A DNA stretch of 64,000 nucleotides, taken from NCBI RefSeq assembly GCF_020360975.1, contig NW_025408667.1:2542001-2606000 (forward strand). Direction: 5' to 3'. How positions within the stretch are numbered: the stretch's first letter is position 1; each line of letters begins with the position of its first letter. This document shows positions 50,150-59,559 of this stretch, one piece after another. The notes under the pieces were generated by a model. That model was not told the DNA's origin. It worked only from the letters and a program-made list of their open reading frames with translations, and made no database searches. This DNA is from Hirsutella rhossiliensis. Its lineage: Eukaryota; Ascomycota; Sordariomycetes; Hypocreales; Ophiocordycipitaceae. The position numbers and the translations under genes were made by a program.

Positions 50150-51290
50150 ATCTCGCGTACTATCGAGATCTTTAAGGGCCTAGCCGAAATTCGTTGTTAA
50201 GAAATTACCTAAAATGCCTAATAATAGATATTAGTCTTAAGCCGCGTACTAGAAAGTCTCCTATTTATCTAGTTAGTTTAATTAATTAGCTTAAATTATT
50301 AAAAGCCTAGTACTTATATAAATAGTCTTTTCGTTAACGCGATTCGTTATAAAGGCCTAGTTTAAAGACTAAAAGTAAACTAATAAAATAGTTCGTAATA
50401 TAAGAAAATTTTTAAGCTATAAAGGGATTCTAGAAATCTAGTAAGGAGTTAACTTAAAAATATATAAAGAAGTAGATAAAGTAAGACTTACTCTTCCTAC
50501 TACTCTTAAAGAACGCTTTTTACTGCTTAAACTACTAAGGTTAGGTATACTTTAAGTACCTATAGCTTAGAAAATATTAACTAAACGGCTATACTAAAGT
50601 ATCTCTAAAAGCATTAAAATACTAGTGCTTCTTAGTTCTATAATAATTAGTATATAAGACTAGTTAAGGTTAAGATAATTAAAATACCTTTAAGTCTTAC
50701 TTAAGTGCTTCTTTAATTCCTTAAAAAGGTTGCTTATTACCGAACTAAGCGCTAAACTTAAGCGACTTATCGCCTTTATTAAGAAGAAATATAATCTCGT
50801 CGATTCGTTAGGCTTTATTCTCTATCTTAGCGTCGATATCCTCCTAGTCGGTATTCTCTTTAGTAAAAGCGTCCTCGTTAAGGATTATATCGCCCTACGA
50901 TACTAGTAGGTAAAGTATTTCTTTAACTTAGTCTAGATATCGGCTAAGTAGAAAACTAAATTATTTTTAATTAGTATAAAGATTAATTTATTTCCTATAG
51001 TTACTACTTAGTACTTACTACTTACTTTTAATTTCGCGAGAGTCTTTAATAATTATAGTAGCTTTTTCTTTTTTACTTATATTTATCTAGGTTATAGAGG
51101 ACTAAACTTTCTTTCTTAATCGTATAATAGCCTAACGTATTATATTCTTAGCCTTTTCGAAGACTTTCTTATCGTCGGTTATCTTAGTAACGCGATCGCG
51201 CGCTTTCTTTATATTTATATTTATTAATAAGGTATCTTCTACCTTCTGTTTTTTTAAAGGTATACTAAGAGGACGGCCTATTATAGATTA
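50150..51290 (-). pseudogene. RIP-dead gene of unknown function, divergent from the H3-like gene
   Basis: Minus strand. Around 51060-51290 it reads GRPLSIPLKKQKVEDTLLI and KKARDRVTKITDDKKVFEKA. Around 50700-50900 it reads LNEDAFTKENTD*EDIDAKI and FLLNKGDKSLKFSA*FGNK. Stops are TAG/TAA only. The charge and helix-rich composition are protein-like but I recognise no family. It starts about 490 bp from, and points away from, the H3-like gene, so the two may have shared a promoter region. Confidence 0.5.
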
Positions 51291-51777
51291 GTATAAAGAT
51301 TAGTATAAAGTAAAGAGGAGTATTTAGGAACCCTTACTACGTCGCTATCGCTCTTAATTATCTATAAAAAAGAGAGCTAAGAAATATAAAAATATCTAAA
51401 ATTATTAGCTAGAATATTGTATAAAATAAAGAGAGATACTACTTACCGTTTAATATATAGTATTAATATAGGTATTAAAAGTAAAATAAAAATTCCTAAC
51501 GCTAAATAAAGACTAAATCTTTACCCTATATAGACTTACTTTTTACTAGAAATCGATTAGGTCGGTAGATCTTTATAACTAGATAACTATATTTTAATTA
51601 GCTAAGAAGCTTATTACTACTAGCTTACGTTATCGTAATCTTTCTTTTTTTTTCTCCCTCCTTAATAAATATATACTCGCCTATAACCGCTAAGCCTTTA
51701 AGGTTAGTATGCTATCCGTATATAAATAGCCTTATATTAATATACTAATTATTTATAGTAATCTCGCTTTTAGTCTT

Positions 51778-52315
51778 ATAGTACGCGGCCGGTTTTTTAG
51801 CCGGCTAACTAGCGGAAAAACTAGCGGCAAAGGTAAAGGGAAATTAGTTAAGCTAGTAGGTATTATTAAGCGTAAACGAAGATTTAAGCTAGGTAGTAAG
51901 TCTTTATTTATCTTTTCTTACTTAAACGTAATAAGACTTAAGTATATTTCTTTCTTAGATTACCTACTAATTTTAATATTAGCTATTACTTTACGCGAAA
52001 TTCGAAAATTCTAGTAAATTCCTAATTTACTTATCCCTCGCGCCTTATTTACCCGCTTTATTCGAGAGGTTATATAAGATATTACTCCTAGCCTTTATAT
52101 TTAGAAGGTAGTATTAGCAGCTATCTAGGAGTCGGTAGAGAGCATACTAGCTACTATATTTTAAGGTAAGTTAATATAATTATTATACTAATTATTATAC
52201 TAACTAACGACTATAAATAGTAATAGGACGGCTAGCTATCGCGGCTAAAAGAGTTATAATTTAGTAGAAAGATATTACTACTCTTAAGGATATTATTAGT
52301 ATCCTTAGGAAATAA
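51778..52315 (+). pseudogene. Histone H3-like gene, three exons, inactivated by RIP
   Basis: Exons are 51778-51895, 51983-52165 and 52221-52315 (118+183+95 nt, 131 codons plus stop). The introns (87 and 55 bp) begin GTAAGT and end TAG, with CTAAC/CTAAT-like branch sites. Exon 2 reads ITLREIRKF then NLLIPRALFTRFIREV, the H3 alpha-N and alpha-1 region; later comes LAAI*ES. Exon 3 reads LAIAAKRVII**KDI, the H3 AKRVTI..KDI signature. From TITLREIR to the end it aligns to H3 without gaps and so lacks the extra loop-1 residues of CENP-A. The N-terminal tail (about 39 residues, Lys/Arg/Gly/Ser/Thr) is shorter than and unlike the canonical one. The start is ATA (ATG by RIP), and all eight internal stops are TAG/TAA. 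Confidence 0.82.
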
Positions 52316-52459
52316 AACTAGTCTTTCTTAGTCTAAAATAAAGCTAGTATATATACCTTATTAGAAGTTATTATATTAATCGTTTATACTAACCTTTTTC
52401 CTATAGCGTATAGTTCTACCTCCTAGTATAACTTTTCCGATCTATCGAGAGTCGAAAAA

Positions 52460-52900
52460 TAAAAGCTTCTACGAAGCACGCGACTAGTAAAGATTAAAGA
52501 AGCGCGTGCTTATAAAGTTTAGGCCTAAAGAGATAATTTTAATAAGAAGCGGAAGTAGTTAAAGGAGCAACGATAATCGAAGGTATAGTAAAAGAAGAAA
52601 ACTACTACTATAGAGATTAATAGTAAAGGGAGCGAAAATAAAGATAATTCTAACTATAAATAGCCCTAAACGATTAAAAAGACTTATAAAGTCCCCTTAG
52701 ATAATAAGGCTAATAAGGATAAAATATTTAAAGAATTACTATAATCGTTAAGTATAAAAGAGCCTATAATAACCGTAGATAGGCTTAAGCTTATCCTAGC
52801 CGGCGGGAAGTATAAGGGTAGAAAGTTAGGAGCAAAAGAGGCTAAAAATATCCTAGCTCTAAGTTAGAGATAAGGAGATAATTAGTATAATTAATTAGTA
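52460..52900 (+). pseudogene. Charged coding-like remnant downstream of the H3-like gene
   Basis: Plus-strand frame rich in Lys, Gln and Glu: ARAYKV*A*RDNFNKKRK*L, followed near 52780-52860 by RLKLILAGGKYKGRKLGAKE. The coil resembles C-termini of pogo-type transposases, but there is no DDE block nearby, so the identity is open. Stops are again TAG/TAA. Confidence 0.4.
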
Positions 52901-53049
52901 CTAGACTTCTAGTTCTCTAATCTCTATAAATTCGCTTAACTAAAAGTAACTTCGAATAGGAATCTACTAAGTTATTTTAGGCTAGTCTAGGTACCTAGCT
53001 TTACCTAAAGTATATATTAATAACCCGTGGGTAAATATAGTCTTTTATC

Positions 53050-53478
53050 TTAAAACCTATTTCTACCCATAGACTAGACTGAAAAAATTAGGCGGCCCAT
53101 GGGTAGCCAAGGGCGCCCACTTTTAAAGTCTAATTACGCGTATGGGGCTGTGTAGGCTATGACGTGGCAGGAGCTAGCCCCTGCAGCTAGCTAATTTAAC
53201 AGCTAGCTTTACCAGCTAAATAGCAAGCGAGGTGTATGGAAAGGAGAAAAAAGGGAAATAAAGGTCAGTCTATGGTCCCACGCCTTGATGCACTGTTCGT
53301 CTGATGTGCAGCTAATGCATCATCGCTCGTTGGTGGGCCCCACTGTAACCTATTGGGCGAAGGCACCAGCGTATCAAAGGCTAACTTGACGGTGAGAGAG
53401 TTGGTGCTCGATCGATTCGATTCCCGTTCTTCTTCATATTTCTTTACTCTGGGGTAGGTGTGGCTCTTGATTGCCATC
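53050..53478. other. Start of unmutated island 2, probable leader of the gag-like fragment
   Basis: CA/TG content becomes normal from about 53045. GCCCATGGGTAGC and GGGCGCCCAC palindromic motifs occur near 53095-53120. No gene was identified before the ATG at 53479. Confidence 0.4.
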
Positions 53479-53757
53479 ATGGCAGAGCCTGAAGTGGCGC
53501 CTCCGGCCGACGTGGGGGCGGGGCTGGATCCAACTAGCCCGTCGCCATTGACGCGTCCGACGCGAGGGATGACGCCCAGCGCACGAGTGCAGGATACGTT
53601 ACGATCGCTGGAAAATGCAACCGCGAGAGCTCCCAAGCGTGTCTCGACCCGAACGACGCGAGTCATATCGGTGGGCAACGATAGCGAAAGAGGCGACGAG
53701 GTGAAGTCACGCAGCAATGTGGAGACCGCCAAATCGATGATGCAGAGGTGTCGGTGA
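53479..53757 (+). pseudogene. 5' fragment of an unidentified coding sequence, cut by a solo LTR-like unit
   Basis: From the ATG at 53479 a clean frame of 92 codons begins MAEPEVAPPADVGAGLD and continues with an Arg/Thr/Ser-rich stretch (TPSARVQDTLRSLENATARA, then KRVSTRTTRVISVG). It runs into the 280-bp repeat at 53749 and stops three codons later (TGA at 53755). The composition resembles the N-terminus of retroelement gag or ORF1 proteins, but I cannot assign it. It is not RIP-mutated. Confidence 0.5.
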
Positions 53758-54028
53758 AATGTTATGTCAATATATATCGGAATAAGGGGGTCACACAGCC
53801 AGGTTCAAGATGTATGTTCTCTCTCTAAAGGGGTAGTCTAAAGGGGCTATTTATATAAGAGGTCTTAGGGACTTCTGGGGACCTCCTGAGTAAGGAGCTT
53901 TACTGGCTGTGTCCACGCATAAAGGGGTAGCCTTCCTTACTCAGGAAGTCTTCATGCGTTCCTGCTACATAGGCCAGGGATCCCTTCTCTAGGTCCCTCC
54001 CCAACGTGGCAGCCCTGGTCCGCCGATA
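53749..54028 (-). repeat. Solo LTR-like unit, unmutated, inverted
   Basis: 280 bp. Its reverse complement matches 56755-57033 and 44161-44440. The left end is TGTCGG on the plus strand; the right end is CCGATA, one CA-to-TA change from CCGACA. Flanking pentamers AGAGG and GAAGG do not match. Confidence 0.85.
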
Positions 54029-54044
54029 GAAGGGTATTTACATG

Positions 54045-54150
54045 TATTCTAGGGATTTCATAGGTTCTTCGGAGATCAGTGAGTTAGATCATAGGCCCCC
54101 GTTCTTCACTCTCGGTTCCGTTGAGTTTGTGCGCCTTACATCGTAGCCGC
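54045..54150 (+). repeat. Dispersed repeat shared with 39145-39245
   Basis: Unmutated version of the RIP-mutated segment at 39145-39245, in opposite orientation. It contains GGCCCCCGTTCTTCACTCTC and TTTGTGCGCCTTACA. Confidence 0.75.
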
Positions 54151-54501
54151 CGCTCCACTCTTTGTCTTCGCTTCTAACTTATCCGCGCTAGGCTCGACGA
54201 CTCTTTCTCTTTTAGGGAGACTATTTAGAACAGTTGAAGAGTGGGGCTGGCGTTTCCGCTCTGTCTTATTATGCTCCATAATTACCAGCGATAAAATCCC
54301 AAAGGGCGTATTGAAAAGCGAACCAGTACGCCTTACTACATAAAAGCTTCCTATATTTATTCGGCGTTCCTACCCACAAGGCCAGACTTGTAGAAGGTAG
54401 CAATTATTTATTTACTTCTATCCGAACTCCCTTACTTTTAGTTGCACAAGCCAGAGGATCAGTTAAGCAGCTACACACCGGATTGACGGCCAAATTTCAA
54501 G
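54151..54501. promoter_or_regulatory. Upstream region of the enterotoxin-like gene
   Basis: 350 bp of normal-composition DNA between the dispersed repeat and the ATG. A CATAAAAGC TATA-like box lies near 54340 and pyrimidine-rich stretches near 54410-54440. No other gene is seen. Confidence 0.4.
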
Positions 54502-56583
54502 ATGAAGGGAGCGATGACGCTGCTTCTCATTGTCTGTTTCCTTTTAGGGGGTTCCAGTAGTCTTCCCCCTCCCGACCCCCCCGGACTTTCAGTCCAACAA
54601 AAGGCGCCAGAGATACTCTGGCGCTTCGACGGGCGGTCCGACAAGGCCAGTTTAGATGACATATTGAAGAATGGATTAAGACCACGACCCCTCCAGCCGG
54701 GGCAGACCAGACACTATAGCCTATTTCTACATGCGAAAGGACAGAGTATGGATACTACGGCATACGTTTCCACAACCTCGGACATAAACGTCGCGATGGA
54801 CATGGCTAAAGAAAGAGGAGGTTACGTGTTCGCCGTCAGCCCGGACAAGAAGACAATCGATGTCAACAATTCACTTGGGAAATTTTCCCCCCATCCTGAA
54901 GAGTTGGAATATGTGATGCTCAACGGCGCGGAACCGGGTCAAATAAAAGGTCACATGAAGGTGGAAAAGGGAGCCCAATGGCAAAAAATTGAAATCCCAA
55001 TAGGAAAAGACGACCCACTTCCCAAAGGCTTCAATGCTAATCAAGGCTACGACGCCTTATATCAGAGAACGGGGGATATTAGCGCGAGGCCTGAACTAGC
55101 CGGATTTCCACCAAACCACAAGGCGTGGAAGGAGGATTCGTGGAAAGATTTCAAGAAGAAGAGTTTAGAGGAGAGTGTTGAGAATATCCTATCCCAAGCA
55201 TGTGGCAAGAAGTCTAAGAGAGACTTGGCCTGTTATGCAATTGATAAGCCCAACGGCGGCAAGACCGATGTGGCTCCTGATGGTAACAAGGTCCCTACGG
55301 AGGGCAAAGGCCCTAAGTCCAAGGCTTTGACAAATAACGACGTGGCAAAGGCAGCGGACGACTTCTCGAAAACCTACTTTGAAAAGTCACTGGACAAGTA
55401 TAAGCTTCGCCAAGTAGCAAAAAACGCCAAGCAGCCAATAACCTTTACCAGCCTCAGGGACAAGCTCAGTACATCATATAGCAAGGGATTCCGGAAGCTC
55501 ACGACGGTTACGTTCAATCCCCGGTTCAAGGGAGGTCTAGCATTGGAAGGGCCCCAGCTAATCCTCTGGTCCAAGTCTATGCTCGAAGTCTTTGCCAAGG
55601 AGTCGACGGCGCTCGAACAGGTGGCCGTCAGTACCTCCATCATACCGCTTGTCGGTTGCTTCACTCAGGGCGCGGCAGACGCGGAAAAGGGAAAGCCCAA
55701 CTACTTCGATACCGCCTTGTGTGCCGTCGCCGACCGGCTTACCCTCTCCCCGGCCTGGCCATTTGGCGTGGGGCTACATCTGCTACGTACCGTGGTCCCA
55801 GTGTCCGGCTTCCTGTTCAATGCCGGAAAGGAATGGGCCGAGGCGTCCGAGTGGGCGGCGTCGATATCGAAGCTACCGGGCGACCGGCCAGAGCACTACC
55901 AATCGGTGTGGGCCGAGTATCGCAGCAAAGCATTTGAGCAGTTCAAGTCGCCTGAAGTAGCTGCCATGATAGACGCTCAGTTCTCGTCAGAGATGATTGG
56001 CGTCCTGTTCCTTGCAGCGGGAACAGCGGGCAGCATGCGTGCAATTTCGCTGCAGGCTTCCATCACCAACAGCACCACCGATGATCAGATAAGCAAGCTC
56101 GGTAAGGCTGGCAACGTCTTGATGGAGGGCAAGCTTGAGACGCAGATCTGCTTGAGCATCTTGGACAAAAAGAAACGACTCCAACGAGACTTGGAGAAGG
56201 GCATATTAGACAAGTTGGAGGAGCTATACGGCGAGTTCGACAAACAGTACTTTGAAACGGCCAAGGCTAAATATGCGATTTGGTACAAAGAGTCCTACCG
56301 AACCCAGGCCGATGAAGACCCTGGGTATTTTATCAATCGAATGCAAAGTACATATGCGAGGGGCCGGGGCTTGTCTGGGCTAAAACCCGGACCAGGCGGC
56401 GCCGAAGATGCAGCTCGCATCAGCAAGGAGGTCACCGACAAGCTCACAGTGCTGGGACCGTGCCAGCGCATCCAAGTTTGCGTAAGTTCCATAAACCGAG
56501 TGGTAGACACATTGATTCCCAACGGCTTGCTGATGCGAAGAGCGATGATAGACCAATGGCGGCGCTCTTTACCGCTGCGCTAG
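54502..56583 (+). CDS. Secreted heat-labile-enterotoxin-A-like protein (ADP-ribosyltransferase domain) with a long unassigned C-terminus
   Basis: 693 residues in one exon. Residues 1-20 form a signal peptide. Residues 38-217 match the enterotoxin alpha-chain family: RFDGRS at 41-46 holds the NAD-binding arginine; YVSTTSD at 88-94 is the STS-type strand; HPEELEYV at 131-138 gives the catalytic E-x-E pair (E134, E136); LAGFPPNHKAW at 199-209 is a family signature. Such enzymes transfer ADP-ribose from NAD to host proteins; activity here is inferred from motif retention. Cys234 and Cys244 flank KR at 239-240, resembling the nicked disulfide loop between A1 and A2. Residues 270-693 match nothing I know; hydrophobic stretches lie near 370-450 and 485-510. 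No B-subunit gene is in the window. Large families of such genes are known from entomopathogenic fungi. Confidence 0.88.
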   Translation: MKGAMTLLLIVCFLLGGSSSLPPPDPPGLSVQQKAPEILWRFDGRSDKASLDDILKNGLRPRPLQPGQTRHYSLFLHAKGQSMDTTAYVSTTSDINVAMDMAKERGGYVFAVSPDKKTIDVNNSLGKFSPHPEELEYVMLNGAEPGQIKGHMKVEKGAQWQKIEIPIGKDDPLPKGFNANQGYDALYQRTGDISARPELAGFPPNHKAWKEDSWKDFKKKSLEESVENILSQACGKKSKRDLACYAIDKPNGGKTDVAPDGNKVPTEGKGPKSKALTNNDVAKAADDFSKTYFEKSLDKYKLRQVAKNAKQPITFTSLRDKLSTSYSKGFRKLTTVTFNPRFKGGLALEGPQLILWSKSMLEVFAKESTALEQVAVSTSIIPLVGCFTQGAADAEKGKPNYFDTALCAVADRLTLSPAWPFGVGLHLLRTVVPVSGFLFNAGKEWAEASEWAASISKLPGDRPEHYQSVWAEYRSKAFEQFKSPEVAAMIDAQFSSEMIGVLFLAAGTAGSMRAISLQASITNSTTDDQISKLGKAGNVLMEGKLETQICLSILDKKKRLQRDLEKGILDKLEELYGEFDKQYFETAKAKYAIWYKESYRTQADEDPGYFINRMQSTYARGRGLSGLKPGPGGAEDAARISKEVTDKLTVLGPCQRIQVCVSSINRVVDTLIPNGLLMRRAMIDQWRRSLPLR

Positions 56584-56754
56584 AAGTGACGTAAGTGACT
56601 CTTCCCGCCCCCGGCGAACGTGCTTATTGTTGACGGTGTACTGTCATTGCGGCCGACAATAGCTTGGTTCCGTAATCCAAGTAAACGAAGGCGTTTGCCG
56701 GTGCCCATAACTTGCCAATTCTTTCTGCGGACTTGGCGAGAACGAGACTGTTGG
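56584..56754. other. 3' flank of the enterotoxin-like gene
   Basis: Normal-composition DNA with no recognisable gene or RNA. It probably holds the 3' UTR; a clear polyadenylation signal is not evident. Confidence 0.4.
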
Positions 56755-57033
56755 TGTCGGCGGACCAGGGCTGCCACGTTGGGGAGGGACCTGGAGAAGG
56801 GATCCCTGGCCTATGTAGCAGGAACGCATGAAGACTTCCTGAGTAAGGAAGGCTACCCCTTTATGCGTGGGCATAGCCACATATGCGTGGGTAAAGCCCC
56901 TTACTCAGGAGGTCCCCAGATAGCCCTAAGACCTCTTGTATAAATAGCCCCTTTAGACTGCCCCTTTAGAGAGAGAACATGCAGTGACCGACCCCCTTAT
57001 TCCGATGTGTATTGACATAACATTTCACCGACA
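56755..57033 (+). repeat. Solo LTR-like unit, unmutated
   Basis: 279 bp with ends TGTCGG...CCGACA; an outer extension GG/CC makes an 8-bp inverted terminus GGTGTCGG/CCGACACC. It contains TTGTATAAATAGCCCCTTTA near 56936, a promoter-like TATA block, and the duplicated words CTTTATGCGTGGGCATAGCC and CATATGCGTGGGTAAAGCC. Flanking pentamers GTTGG and CCTTA do not match. Confidence 0.85.
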
Positions 57034-57253
57034 CCTTATATAACGGAATCCCCTATTTCCTGGCGGCTTTCTCTGAGATATCTCGGAGGTGTGGTTTCTT
57101 CTAACGCGTGACATGCGCGGCAGCTCCTATTAACCGCCTGGTGCGGACTGCCGCATAACATGCATTGATTCATGCCATGATTTATAGAGTACGGGGGTGG
57201 CGGAGCAAGGCCTGCTCCATCCACATCCCTACTAACGTCAGCCACCTAGCTTA

Positions 57254-57997
57254 CAGCATACCCCCCTTCCAGCACCCTTTTCCCACCAAAAGTCGGGTTT
57301 TTTATAAATCTATAACTAATTTATTAAAATAGGTAGAAAGACTAAAACTTTATAGCTAAAGAGCTAAGCTATAATAGATTTATAAAGTACTATAAGTTTT
57401 CTTTTTCTAATAATAAATAAGTTATATTACTTTTTAGTTTTCCTATAGTAAAAATAAAATACTAAATAAATAGTTTAAAAAACTTATATAGTACTATTTA
57501 TCTTTATATAGCTTTTAGTACTTAAAAGTACTTTCTATTTACTATTTTATCTATTAAATAAAAAGATAATAAGATATTCTTAAAATACCTCTTTTTTTAA
57601 TAAGGAGAAAAGTTTATTGCTTAATAACTTAAAAGAAAAAGCTAGTTATAAGTCTTTAACTACTTTATTAGTAGTATATCCTATAAAAAAGCTTATTTAC
57701 TACTTAGCCTACTTTATTAGAATTGTTTTTAATATTAATTTAATACTTTTTAAAGTATTAAGGCTTACTAAGTAAAGTAGTATAAAGTACTAATAAAATA
57801 CTTAAGTTAGCTTTAAGCTTTTATATAAGTATAATTAGATATAATATATATAAAAAGTAAATTTTAATACTAACTTAAGCTATTTTACTAATAGTATTCT
57901 AGGAGCTACTAGGCATAACTATTCTTCTTATATTTATTATTTAGTGTTTTAAAGCTTGCGTTTTAGTAAGAAAGGGTGCTAGAAGGGGGGTATGCTA
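57254..57997. mobile_element. MITE with TA target duplication
   Basis: 744 bp. Terminal inverted repeats of about 34 bp start (C/T)AGCATACCCCCCTTC and are flanked by TA at 57252-57253 and 57998-57999. The interior is very AT-rich, with no CA/TG and no coding frame. The size and TA duplication fit a non-autonomous Tc1/mariner or pogo-type element. The left repeat is unmutated, the right one mutated. Confidence 0.82.
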
Positions 57998-57999
57998 TA

Positions 58000-58140
58000 C
58001 GCTAGGTAGCTAACGTTATCTAACGCCTTAACTAACGTGCCTACCGCTCTAACTATTATGCTAACCAAAAAATAGGTCAGTGTGGCTGGTAGGAGCGCAG
58101 CGCCGATACAGCAAATTTTAGTGCGCGCATTCCCCGTAGG
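58000..58140. other. Spacer with partly unmutated DNA
   Basis: Contains GTGCGCGCATTCCCCGTAGG and other CA/TG-bearing stretches between the MITE and Pogo-2. No gene is seen. Confidence 0.4.
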
Positions 58141-59500
58141 GGGCTGCTATGCACTACTATACCCCACCCCCCTTTCGGTAACACCCCCCTTTCGGTAGTG
58201 CAAATAAAAAAGTCCCTACTAAAAGTCTACTATTTAAACTATATAAAATATTACTAGAACTTAAGATTAAAAACACGAAGATTATATTATTCTATAGAGA
58301 AATAAACGCCCCTATCTATACTAGCGCTATTTTACTACTCTCGCGCATCTAGTAGTAATAAAAAGGGCCTAAGGTAGGGCCTTAACTTCCGTTACTAAAG
58401 CTAACTCTACCTCTAAGACCTCCTCCTCCTTAGTCTTAGAATTTAGTATAACGGGCATTTTTTAACTTCTACTTTATAGAATGGCTTCCTAAGCTACTAA
58501 ATCTTTACTAAGAGTTATAAACCATTTGCTCGGGTTCGGAATTGCTCTCCTCTTCTTGCTTCTCTATAGCCGGGCCACTTCTGCCTCTAGCTTCGCTATT
58601 CTATTACTATATTTAGCAATAGTTTGTTCTTAGGTTTTAAAGCCTTCTTAATATTACGGCGTAACGCCTCCGAGTGTTAGGAGTCTTATTCTTTCTAAAA
58701 TCGCGAATATAGCGGCTGGTTCTTAGGTATATTATTAGGAGCTAAAAGTAGCGTAGAATTTATAGGTGTCTCTAGCGTATTTATATAAATTCCTATATGC
58801 TGCAATGCCTTAGATCGTGAGATTAGCTAATTTCTAGTAACCCTCTAGCCGGATAAAATATTCTTTATAGTTATTCTAACTTTACGTATCTTAGTATATG
58901 CCCGTATTTAATTAACCTTATTAATAGGAGCTGAATCCGTTAGATAGGGTAATTTCTTAAGTTCTTTCTAATACGCCGTCTCGATAGTATTAGGAATATA
59001 TTTATCTAGCGGCTAGAGGCTATAAGAGTAGTAGGAAGGAAGGTAATAGCGGTAGGCGTTATTTAAAACGCCCGTAGCTATCTATATATCCTGGTCCCGG
59101 TTAATAGTGATTTCTAGGCAGATAAATATAGAAACGCACCGTTTTATAGCTTTTATATCTATCTAATATAATTAGTCTAGCATCTAACTTATTAGTAGGC
59201 CGTATCTTAGGAAATAGACTCTCTTAAGCTACTTAATAGCAATAGGTTATCCGTCTATCCGTTAAGCGAGGTAATATAATACTAGTCGGCTATTTTGCCG
59301 AATTCCGTTATAAACTACTATTTCTAGAGTTCTTTGCCCTCGAAAGTAATACTAGGAGTAAGGGCACGGCCGTCTACGGTAATAGCTTCGATAAAGGAGG
59401 TCTAGTTATAAGGTAGGGAATAAGTACTAAAGCAAAGTAGCATTCCTAGCTATGCTTTACTAGTATAAGGAACGCTAGCCTTATCTTAGAATTAAACTAA
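58140..59500 (-). mobile_element. Second pogo-like element (Pogo-2), 5' part missing
   Basis: The minus strand carries the C-terminal two thirds of a DDE_1 transposase. The downstream end near 58150-58205 has a 17-bp tandem, CACCCCCCTTTCGGTA at 58165 and 58182, likely subterminal sites. The opposite end is replaced by mitochondrial-derived DNA at about 59500-59560. Confidence 0.75.
58300..59490 (-). pseudogene. Pogo-2 transposase remnant
   Basis: Minus strand. Near 59370-59410 it reads SFIEAITVDGRALTPSITFE, the domain start. Near 58930-59040 it reads LPSYYSYSL*PLDKYIP, the LPPHSSH.LQPLD block, and then AYQKELKKLPYLTDS. Near 58790-58860 comes an ILSG..VT block. The C-terminus near 58520-58620 is a coil with IAKLEAEVARL*RSKKRRAI, typical of fungal pogo transposases. 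Stops are TAG/TAA. A few CA/TG remain in the C-terminal part. It is a different lineage from Pogo-1, judged by termini and sequence. Confidence 0.8.
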
Positions 59501-59559
59501 GATCGTAATATTAGAAGTATTATGCTTTACTATTAAGCTAATAAGACTTAAAATATCCT

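Noticed and set aside
51778..52315. Reading the H3-like gene as a centromeric CenH3
   Set aside because: The loop-1 region has the same length as canonical H3 and the tail is short; CenH3 is normally single-copy and would not attract RIP. An H3 variant is the more cautious call.
53265..53732. 155-codon minus-strand frame in island 2
   Set aside because: It overlaps the plus-strand frame beginning MAEPEVAPP, which has the better composition and a good ATG. The minus frame is probably its shadow, though this is not certain.
55374..57245. Numerous frames of 60-120 codons around the enterotoxin-like gene and the right LTR-like unit
   Set aside because: Most are shadows of the 693-codon gene or lie across the non-coding LTR-like repeat; none has recognisable features.
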